Shown: positions 11,701-18,088 of the stretch, piece by piece | How positions within the stretch are numbered: position 1 is the first letter of the stretch | Layout of the letters: the number at the start of each line of letters is the position of its first letter | From: a virus | Virus record (IMG/VR): IMGVR_UViG_3300043420_000964 | Coordinates: 1-22,035 of that record | Length of the DNA: 22,035 nucleotides | Strand: one strand, 5' to 3' | Notes under the pieces: generated by a model | The model's database searches: none | Told to the model about the DNA's origin: nothing | The model's input: only the letters and a program-made list of their open reading frames with translations | Made by a program: the position numbers and the translations under genes

Positions 11701-14700
11701 AACTACAGACCCACCTTGAATTTCGCAAGAAACTCTAATGTCATCATTGCCAATAACTTTAAGTCTTGGTGCCCTATTGTATCCCTTTCCGCCAGTTACA
11801 ATACCAACATTCCCAATTCTGGAAATCCCACTTATTTGTACAACAGTGGGGATACTTAGGAAAGGCTTTAATGTTTTATCTGTAGGATAATCATATCCAT
11901 CTTTAATTCTTTCCAGTAGATCAATTCTTCCAATAGTATCTGAAATTGCTCTAATAATCGCACCAGATCCAGTTGTAGAAGCAACAGAAACAACTCTAGG
12001 AATTTTCTTATATCCTTTTCCACCAAAGTTAACTTTTAATTTTGAAATTGCACCAGTGGTATTTTTGGAGTTGGTGTCATAGAAAATAGAGGAAATACCA
12101 GCAATAGTTGTATATGTAGTAGTTTCTGGTCTTCCATTAAAGTTAATTTTAAATGATGTTGAACCTGTAGATACTATACTATACTCATCAATATACTTAC
12201 TTGGGACAATATTGATCTTATTTCTTCCAAATACTTCACTATCGGAGGAAATTTGATATTTTTCTGCTGCAATTGGAGATAGTGGAATTAATGTATAATA
12301 AAATGTTTTCTCAATACCAGATGTTCTAGTATTAATTGTTAGTTTTGCATTTGATAAACCAGATTCTATTGAATTTCTTGTATATTTGTAGGTTTCCAAT
12401 TCTTTTGAGAATTCTAAATCCCTAAACAATTTTAAATCCATTCCCGATAAAGAGGAGTCAGATAAATCAAATACTATATTATTATTGTTTGTAAACTCTA
12501 CCGGAGGATTAATCAGTGCGATAGACTGTGTTCCTGTTCCTGCAGATGAAAATACGATTGAATTTCCAATAATACTATCATACTGCGTATTTGCCAGATT
12601 AAATCTATCTGGGTGGTTTTTAATGACATAATATGCTTTATTATTTGTTAATCCACCAATAGTAGTATTTCCTTGATCGTAATATACTATCTTATCTCCA
12701 GTTTTTAAATTATTATTTGGAATTACAATTTCTGAGGAATCGGTCAGAACAGTATTAAATGTTTTAAGAGCGGTAGTAATCTTTCTTAATTGCAAATCAT
12801 AACGTAAAGATACAGTTTCAACCAAATTTGGTATTAAATTAAATTTAACATGATCACCATCACGTAAATTATGATTGCTCTCAGTAGTTGCACTTAAGAA
12901 AAAGTTTTCAACTCTTCCGGTTACGTTTGGATAACGAGTTGTAATTGAGTGTGATGCTCCAGTAACACCAATAGAGTCGTAAATAAACAGAGAATTGTTA
13001 GTGGTTGAAATGCCACTAGAAGTTGTAAATCCGACTGTTGAAATTCCCAGATAATCTTTTCCGTATCTTACTGCATATAAAGTTTGATTATCAATCAAGT
13101 TAAATGCAGATGAGAAGTCGCTATCAGAAACTAGAAGACCAGTTCCACCAATTCCGACGTTATATTTAAGTTGCTGCCCAGAAAATAAATTATGGTCTTT
13201 GATATAAATTGTTTTTGGTGGTACAAATAAATTCTGACCATTAAATAATTCGTAGTTACTACCTGTAGTTCCAAATCCAACTAGTGTTTTAGAGTTGAAA
13301 TAAAGAGTGTTGTTCTTTTTTATTTTTTGATTAGTAGAATTACTTGAGAAAACAAACTTTCTTGGAAGAAGAGTAACTGAGGAAATTCCAGCAGTATGAA
13401 TACCAATATTGTCAATTCTATCTACAGAAAGCATTAGACGATCAGAATCAATAGAGGTAATTCTCAATGTCTCCGAATCAATTTGAATATAATCATTTAC
13501 TTCATACCCACTAATATCATTAACAAAAACATTAGTAGAGTCACCTGTGGCCAAATAATCTCCAATATCTGTAACAATACCTGTGTTTGATATTTGCTGA
13601 ACAAATATGGATTTAAATCCTTCATATTCAGAATACTGATTTGTTGATATTCCACTTATTAATACTTTATCCCCGTTTAATAAATTATGTGGGTATCCAA
13701 CATCCACTGTAATGCTATTTCCATAATTGCTAAAATATGCATTATTAAAGGTGGCAATTCCAACATTGATGTTATATAGACCTTTGCCTCTTACCCTTGA
13801 TACTGCAGCAGATGCTCCTGTTCCCCCAGTATCAACATTATCAAACACCAAATTATCAGATACTTTATAGTTATTTCCTCTACTGTAAATCAATAAATCA
13901 TCAATTGATGAAGGATAAATTTGTTCAACTAAAAATTCTTGCTTATACTTGGGTCTTATCTTTTCAATAAGACCATATCCAGAATATGTTGAATTTACAT
14001 AGTATGGTCCTAAGTTACGAATTAAAGATATTGAACCCGATTCAATCTGATTGCTAAATTCATCTTGATTAAATCTTGAGTTAAAATTCTCCAGAATTGG
14101 ATTTGATTTAAAATGATTACCAATCAAATAAGGGTAAATTGCAGAGGAACTTGGATTTGAATCAATAGTCATGAAGTAAGCATAGGTTCCATTTGGAAAT
14201 TCTGGTGTAATACAAAATCTTCCATTATATTCATCAAGGTCTCCAGAAGACCTATTAAAAGAGTAATCTTGAACGAAGAATCCTTCAGGAAAATCTGGTC
14301 TCAATAGAGTATTTGCCTCCACATCTTTTACATAACTTGATCTTACTCTTCTTACTTCAGAATCCACTTGTCCATATGGACCATAAATTGGATTACCATC
14401 ATATGCCCATCCAATTATGGGAGAATGTATTCCATTGATTACTTCCTTACTGTCATTACCAATGTGATCATCAATAGACTTTCTTAAGATCTTGGGTGGA
14501 TAAAAATGAACAAATTGTAAACCAAATTCTTGATTTCTGCTTGGAACAATTATTCCCTCATCATCCAAATCAAGTAGATTTTTATTTTTCTCTACTTGAT
14601 TTATTTTCCACTCAAAAATATTTCCGATAAATTTGGCATCTGTTCCTCTTCTTTTAACAGAAAGAGATGTTTTATCTTTGTCATACCCAATTCCTCCGTT

Positions 14701-17700
14701 AATTACATTTACATTTACGATTCTTCCATTTTCAATGATGGGGTCCAGTTCTGCGAAAGATCCTTTACCATTAACAACAATATCAATTCCTTCATTATAT
14801 CCTCTTCCGAAATTTAATATCTGGACATCTACGATAGATCCATTAAGAATAATTGGTTTTAATAGTGCTTCTGATGTAATACTTGATATTCCAACATACG
14901 GTCTTCTATGGAAATTAATAATGTCAGAAGAACCATATCCAATACCACCATCAGTTATGAAAACACTATCAACGGAACCAGTAATAACTGGTTTTAATGT
15001 TGGTTTGACTGCGGTTGTTGATCCGATTCCAGATAGTGATTCTATAACAATTTCAATAGGTGGATATGAAAACGTATGTGCTCCCGAACCAAGACTTTCG
15101 AGAGAAATATATTTTTTATTATTGAAATTATTATCGTTTAAACTAGTCCCTATTCCTGCTTCTGACAACTTAAATATATTTGAATCAACAACAGTCACAT
15201 AATATTGAGTTTCTGTTGAAAGTCCACTAATTGCAGAATTTGAATATGAATATCTAACTAAATCCTTGTTTTTGAAATTATGATTTTTAGCAAAAATATA
15301 ATCATCAAAGGTGTTTACTCCATTTGTATTTCCATCAAAAGAAAGAGTTGAAGGAACAGTAACCTTTTTATTTGAATACCCAGAACCACTATTCTTTACA
15401 TATATTTTTGTTATTGTATTTTTGGAATTTAATGATTTTAGTCTGTGGAATCCAGAACTTATTCCTACCAAATTTATATTATTTACTTTTTGTATAGCAT
15501 CAAATTTTGTAGTATATAGCTTTAATTGCCTAGAACTTTCTATACCAACAAAATATGTTGAATTTGATACTAGTGGGTTTAAATTAGAGTTAAAGTTTGA
15601 ATCATATATTACTTCTTCTCCATCATCAAAATTGTGGTTTTCAATAAATGTAATTGTATCATTAGTTGGATTTACACCTCCACCATCTCCCTTAAAACCA
15701 GAAATAATCTGAGATCTTACTAAATTTGGTTCAATTACTGCACCAGATCCATTTCCACCAATCAAAGTAATTTTTGGTTTAGTTTGGTATCCAATTCCAG
15801 GAGTAATGATTTTTACTTCCTTTAATGACCCACTTACGTTTAAATGTACATCGGCACCGTAACCATTTTGATCCAAAACGTCTAATCTTGGATAATTAAT
15901 TACATCATACCCGCTACCAAAATTGGTAATTTCAATAGAATTAATAGTTCCATAGTAAATATTCTCATCATAGAGAGTTGGAGAATAAATTTCTACCCCA
16001 TTTACTAGTATCCCTACTTGTCTATTATTTGTTTTCTTATCTTCTTTATCAACAAATACTGTTTCTGAGTTATTTGCTTTAAACTTCTTGAATATTTTTT
16101 GATTGAATAGATCTTTATTTTGATAATCAAGCTTAACAAAATAATCACTAACAATTCCAGGATTTATTTCTATATATTTTTTAGCAAATAAATCATTTTT
16201 ACTATAAGATAATCTAATTCTAGTGCTATCTTTTGGATTTCCTACTGTAGTTACGTGATAAATTCCGGTGTTTATGCCACTATTTGTAGAGGAAAAATAA
16301 TAAATTTTCTCTCCGGTATAAAAATTATGAACCGAAGTAGTTTCCAGAACTGTTGTCTTTGCTGCCCCGGCCAATGTGAAGACATTTATTTTTCTATTTT
16401 CTGAGAATAATTTATATGATGGTAGACCCGAAGAGGCAACATAGAAGTTTTCACTATCTGAGTCAATGTAAGTATTTTGTACATTGCTTGGTAATATTGA
16501 AATGGATGGAAAATTATTTTTATTGCTTGAAGCTTTCGCAATGATTTTTTCTACTCTGGTTTTGCCGAAAAGACTAAAAGTAGATTCAACCTCAATAATA
16601 TTATCAGAAAGTATATTTGTTACTTTTGCTGTTCTTATTAAGTCATTTTCATCGTCCAAATTTAGAAACTTTAGGTTCTCATCATAGTAAAAAACAACAG
16701 AATCGTAGAATTCAACTCTCCATATAGATGCTGCTGGGGAAGTTATGTTTTTAATTTCGTGATTTGTGGGAATATTATAAATCCAACTGTTAAATTTTGG
16801 ATCTTCACTTAAATCTATACCAAATGAAGATAATGCAACTTTATCTCCTACTCTAAGATTTGAAGTTTTTGAATAATCTACATTATCAATTACATTAATA
16901 AGACGGAATTTAATTTCACTTTGATCCTCAAGGAATGAGTAAACTAAATTATCTTCTAAAATTATATCACCAAAAGATAAATCAAAATTTAGTCCTGTAA
17001 CTCCCAAAAATTGATTTGTATTTTTGTCAGTATATTCGACAGTAAATGTATCTGATAGATCCTTAGATTTTACTAGAAGTTTCCCACTATTTGAAAATCC
17101 AACAGTAGAATCAACAAAAATATAATTTGAACCTATTGAAACATCCTCTAAAACCTTTGTTGTTTTAGTTGTAGTAAAATTAGAAATAAATGATTCACCA
17201 TCTAAAGATATCTCATATAAATTCGCATTGTCTAATGGCCTAAATTCTACATTGTAAATTGATGCACTTGCGGAAGTAGTATTATCGATGTCTTGATATA
17301 ATGTCTTACCATTTAATTCTAATGGATCTCCACCAGAAAGTTTTTCAACTAAAACATTTTTAGTAATAATATAATTATTGTCTGATGGTCTCAGCAAATA
17401 CTCTTGAGGCTTAATTACACTAATTTTTTTATCATAAAGTATACTAAAGAGTAATTTGAATGCAGTGTCGGTTCCTTTTGCAGAGTAAAAATCTCTTGCT
17501 CTAGACAAAATATTTTTAATCTTTATTCCTTCAGCAAAAGTTCTATTTTCAAATCCAGGAATAAATTGACTTTTAAATTTAGTAAAGAGTCTATCGTAAA
17601 AAATTAAATTTAAATTTTCAACTACTGAAGAATTGGTATGAGAAGATGCAGAAGTAGTGGAAAAACTCAAAACTTCTGAATTCAAATCACTACTTAACTT

Positions 17701-18087
17701 ATCGATACCACTAAATCCACGAATACAACCAGTAAAAGTTGTACTTGTTTTGCCGGTATACGTAATAATTTCATCATCAATTTTCAGTAAACCATACTTT
17801 GAAGGGAATCCTATAGTATGATTCACTGAAATTATATCATCAAATGCTACTATTTCTTCTGTAAGGACGCAAGGGATTGCTTTTGTAAAAAATGTCTCGT
17901 TATTGAAATTCTCAATAGACTTATAAAAAGGTAAATTTTCTGCTAAATTTACCGCACCAGTCTGATGTTCTTGTGATATATAATATTGTTCTAAAAACTC
18001 TCTAAAAAGTGGTGATTCATCACTCAGAAATTCTGGAATTTGTGAGTCTACAATATTTTGAATTTTTACTCTTTTGATATCTGACAT
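5785..18087 (-). CDS. Giant modular baseplate/virion structural protein (4100 aa) at the gp7 position
   Basis: A single 4100-residue frame with no interruption. It starts one base after the gp6 stop and lies between gp6 and gp8, where T4 has gp7 (about 1030 residues); I see no direct similarity to T4 gp7. Cyanophage relatives at this position have been annotated as VrlC-like or simply as structural proteins. Regions seen: residues 1-250, a conserved-looking head (MSDIKRVKIQNIVDSQIPEF; RARDFYSAKGTDTAFKLLF near 200) that probably anchors it in the wedge; about sixteen GxGY repeats between 720 and 3900; a YHYH-type domain near 1180-1325; HN..G..V.Y...YYV repeats (about 585, 810, 930, 1630, 1790); DDIS..F.G modules near 2515, 3020 and 3287; a tandem duplication near 2674-2823; a probable beta-propeller at 3572-3863; and a C-terminal RYTWGKIYDFQNRSR/GLSTAPDVYR tail seen on other cyanophage structural proteins. 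No signal peptide or membrane segment. Probably a late virion protein; a role in cell-surface contact is inferred from the repeats and propeller. Confidence 0.9.
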   Translation of the reverse strand: MSDIKRVKIQNIVDSQIPEFLSDESPLFREFLEQYYISQEHQTGAVNLAENLPFYKSIENFNNETFFTKAIPCVLTEEIVAFDDIISVNHTIGFPSKYGLLKIDDEIITYTGKTSTTFTGCIRGFSGIDKLSSDLNSEVLSFSTTSASSHTNSSVVENLNLIFYDRLFTKFKSQFIPGFENRTFAEGIKIKNILSRARDFYSAKGTDTAFKLLFSILYDKKISVIKPQEYLLRPSDNNYIITKNVLVEKLSGGDPLELNGKTLYQDIDNTTSASASIYNVEFRPLDNANLYEISLDGESFISNFTTTKTTKVLEDVSIGSNYIFVDSTVGFSNSGKLLVKSKDLSDTFTVEYTDKNTNQFLGVTGLNFDLSFGDIILEDNLVYSFLEDQSEIKFRLINVIDNVDYSKTSNLRVGDKVALSSFGIDLSEDPKFNSWIYNIPTNHEIKNITSPAASIWRVEFYDSVVFYYDENLKFLNLDDENDLIRTAKVTNILSDNIIEVESTFSLFGKTRVEKIIAKASSNKNNFPSISILPSNVQNTYIDSDSENFYVASSGLPSYKLFSENRKINVFTLAGAAKTTVLETTSVHNFYTGEKIYYFSSTNSGINTGIYHVTTVGNPKDSTRIRLSYSKNDLFAKKYIEINPGIVSDYFVKLDYQNKDLFNQKIFKKFKANNSETVFVDKEDKKTNNRQVGILVNGVEIYSPTLYDENIYYGTINSIEITNFGSGYDVINYPRLDVLDQNGYGADVHLNVSGSLKEVKIITPGIGYQTKPKITLIGGNGSGAVIEPNLVRSQIISGFKGDGGGVNPTNDTITFIENHNFDDGEEVIYDSNFNSNLNPLVSNSTYFVGIESSRQLKLYTTKFDAIQKVNNINLVGISSGFHRLKSLNSKNTITKIYVKNSGSGYSNKKVTVPSTLSFDGNTNGVNTFDDYIFAKNHNFKNKDLVRYSYSNSAISGLSTETQYYVTVVDSNIFKLSEAGIGTSLNDNNFNNKKYISLESLGSGAHTFSYPPIEIVIESLSGIGSTTAVKPTLKPVITGSVDSVFITDGGIGYGSSDIINFHRRPYVGISSITSEALLKPIILNGSIVDVQILNFGRGYNEGIDIVVNGKGSFAELDPIIENGRIVNVNVINGGIGYDKDKTSLSVKRRGTDAKFIGNIFEWKINQVEKNKNLLDLDDEGIIVPSRNQEFGLQFVHFYPPKILRKSIDDHIGNDSKEVINGIHSPIIGWAYDGNPIYGPYGQVDSEVRRVRSSYVKDVEANTLLRPDFPEGFFVQDYSFNRSSGDLDEYNGRFCITPEFPNGTYAYFMTIDSNPSSSAIYPYLIGNHFKSNPILENFNSRFNQDEFSNQIESGSISLIRNLGPYYVNSTYSGYGLIEKIRPKYKQEFLVEQIYPSSIDDLLIYSRGNNYKVSDNLVFDNVDTGGTGASAAVSRVRGKGLYNINVGIATFNNAYFSNYGNSITVDVGYPHNLLNGDKVLISGISTNQYSEYEGFKSIFVQQISNTGIVTDIGDYLATGDSTNVFVNDISGYEVNDYIQIDSETLRITSIDSDRLMLSVDRIDNIGIHTAGISSVTLLPRKFVFSSNSTNQKIKKNNTLYFNSKTLVGFGTTGSNYELFNGQNLFVPPKTIYIKDHNLFSGQQLKYNVGIGGTGLLVSDSDFSSAFNLIDNQTLYAVRYGKDYLGISTVGFTTSSGISTTNNSLFIYDSIGVTGASHSITTRYPNVTGRVENFFLSATTESNHNLRDGDHVKFNLIPNLVETVSLRYDLQLRKITTALKTFNTVLTDSSEIVIPNNNLKTGDKIVYYDQGNTTIGGLTNNKAYYVIKNHPDRFNLANTQYDSIIGNSIVFSSAGTGTQSIALINPPVEFTNNNNIVFDLSDSSLSGMDLKLFRDLEFSKELETYKYTRNSIESGLSNAKLTINTRTSGIEKTFYYTLIPLSPIAAEKYQISSDSEVFGRNKINIVPSKYIDEYSIVSTGSTSFKINFNGRPETTTYTTIAGISSIFYDTNSKNTTGAISKLKVNFGGKGYKKIPRVVSVASTTGSGAIIRAISDTIGRIDLLERIKDGYDYPTDKTLKPFLSIPTVVQISGISRIGNVGIVTGGKGYNRAPRLKVIGNDDIRVSCEIQGGSVVKTSIDQNVSNLSSPLRIVSTRNSNGYDIDDIVVAGNDVTLELSNSDIQIFPFIATSYGGKEIDFPFSVGDQIFIENCRINLTEVDGSGNIVEKDNFNSSDYGYRFFTVTGINTSNFTVTYSMEGISNNLGEYTNDFNYGFVVNKRDMAEFEMNIIDDLSYFSGEKILGYDSNGTNTFTANVMQNGWDNNINQLRMIDSKGELNVGDTLYGERSRLNGIVEIVNNFNLESTLGVFRDKVNNFGDNIGHLNDYQQRISDNDYYQKFSYSIKSELNYETWKESVKTLIHPAGLKEFSDLDVVGIVTDGVVKVGISKSSDMKVTTGESTLDFLINIDQQESIYNRYNFSMVTEEESLPDGSVERIFFPDGVELRPYILSKTNKVIKIDDISPQFTGFTTTIGGEVVGLSTFKLTSNSAPLFHRVFDSSDASVVDLSLNRFNINFHNLQSGQVLYYSALNSDKIGIATTSFVDSSVVVINGEGQNQYISVASTESSIIMEIGAGVGSAIYENGYNVAISTTVSGVSSAIIPNFSSLQSRFYGFPTGFESTSLTGIGTGAKFSVFIVYNSSTGQPISTSVVLVDGGRGYGVGDTVSISGTYFGGASPTNDLSFNVSKVANTNVPSAANGTFTNIPGITVSGFGTGALFNVSRDSVGDISSIELINGGVGYALSDRISIGGTYIGGSSPSDDIFLSPTVLGTDKLPSKLYVDKVDNTKFNVSGLSTSTNLNLTSLGIGTQTFTLENPNANVIIQIDNIIQTPVYIRDFNISLSEQIGIGTSVIYVSNGISSITTLDVFNIGSEYLKVKSIGIGSTNAVGVVRGFFGSVPAAHNVGSAVTIVRGDFNIVGDTIHFSTPPYGTTDPDGVEIRSTFQGRAFSRRYDPDIPNDRNFVVDDISDQFTGIAATEFILKSNKNDVVGLFTDTNSVLNSTTDINNNPIILINNVPQTSEVDFTIDTPGQNTVRFLSGTPKAGQIVRVAITTGYGYQPLVAAAATVQVSVAGSITNIYLNGFGSGYRTPPEISIISNVGSGATFTSTIGSGGTVTSLTIANAGSGYTSNPLPKVIVDSPAEYSNLPLVYTGGTTGIGQNATASVSVGFGLSITQFKLETSGISYKVGDILTVSGIVTDPSVGIGFDEFRITVLETLTDKFGLFYPGQFVKFDDISPLFNGSKTKFTLTVTQGGVTDILSLKVDSSTDLKIENNLFVYINDVLQEPIESYTFNGSRISFKEAPKAGSKCYVLFYRGSDLDVEQIDPPKTIKEGDIVQIGENTLDPFDRPQFDRVVKRIISSNSLDTFTYDSIGIDTNPLKERPLKWTKQTTDLVINGVLYSKSRPDLKSRITPITKIIKNVGILDDTIYVNNAFPLFTEVDQIVEDLRDIEIVDNREIVPALSSAVVSTATSISSINIDFAGIGYVDTNSPFVAISSSRITKKDPIYSWNSSSGISTDYNFNSIVYGTALVSVGSSGLIATSSDGESWDMSNIGYSGQVSFNHISFASTNKYIAVGSTATAIFTTGIGSTLNSWQEYKLNRETFEIGNPLPIIVPSPFVGEFYSSTYSALRDTIVVVGSDSIIFTAVGIGSTSLLQKTPPSFDNLNSVTNNEAIFVAVGDGGIIIHSQFADIWSRIPSLGTSEDLKSVIWDQSKFVVCGYNGTILTSPSGFNSWQILTTDISENFEKIAYYDGFYTALTSSGDLYYSFNLTNWVLRSTLQSNILNDLIFVSSFSDNGRYIAVGSAGTAIYSDPVYNRATAVSSASGGIVTSITITNGGFGYSQQVPPPIIIGYDTTKSENIFSIKSKGDFGIIKSIGVGATTIDFTLESENYDNTTLGIGYTALNSYGVEYSGLEVGDYFVIYESNSIAGHALTGISTYLGGLGNYPDSKVGTAVSFLDGLYRVERVTAPVAGIVTVGCNFALSPSGGSIQVDAFANPKGYMGRYTWGKIYDFQNRSRENPQSFIVNVDNGIVGLSTAPDVYRTRGVV
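6499..7374 (-). other. Encoded domain: probable seven-bladed beta-propeller with BNR/Asp-box-like repeats
   Basis: Residues about 3572-3863 of the giant protein contain seven consecutive units of about 42 residues. Each has a hydrophobic strand with an A/V-V-G core (VSVGSSGLIATS, YIAVGSTATAIFTT, IVVVGSDSIIFTA, FVAVGDGGIIIHS, FVVCGYNGTILTS, FYTALTSSGDLYYS, YIAVGSAGTAIYS), and most then have a turn and a tryptophan (SSDGESW, STLNSW, FADIW, GFNSW, LTNW). This is the pattern of the BNR/Asp-box and Ycf48-like propeller superfamily; only the first unit keeps a clear SxDGxxW box. The unit count is read directly; the fold is inferred. Propellers in phage tails commonly bind glycans or proteins, but no catalytic sialidase residues can be assigned here. 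Confidence 0.65.
9619..10068 (-). repeat. Tandem duplication of a GxGY module inside the giant gene
   Basis: Two neighbouring segments of about 65-70 residues (copy 1 at 9859-10068, copy 2 at 9619-9807) share the same order of motifs: GIGTGAKFSV versus GFGTGALFNV, then VLVDGGRGYGVGDTVSISG versus ELINGGVGYALSDRISIGG, then TYFGGASPTND versus TYIGGSSPSDD. The linker between them holds a further short Gly/Pro-rich stretch. The similarity is higher than between other GxGY copies in the protein, which suggests a more recent duplication. Confidence 0.75.
14113..14550 (-). other. Encoded domain: YHYH-type domain
   Basis: Residues about 1180-1325 of the giant protein contain IIGWAYDGNPIYGPYG, then about 50 residues later LDEYNGRFCITPEFPNGTYAYF, and then YPYLIGNHF. 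This order (Gly-Trp-Ala-Asp-Gly-Pro-Ile-Tyr-Gly, Asp-Glu-Asn-Gly-Arg, Pro-Glu-Pro-Gly-Thr-Tyr) is what I know of the YHYH family. The eponymous YHYH tetrad reads YAYF here, so both histidines are replaced. The biochemical role of the family is not well established; here it is embedded as a module of a structural protein. Confidence 0.7.
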
Positions 18088-18088
18088 T

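Noticed and set aside
14633-15202. A 189-codon plus-strand open frame opposite the giant gene, with a smaller one at 15311-15712.
   Set aside because: It is antisense to GxGY repeats (its YPIPP-like motifs mirror the reverse strand), has no ribosome binding site context, and lies fully inside a much stronger gene.
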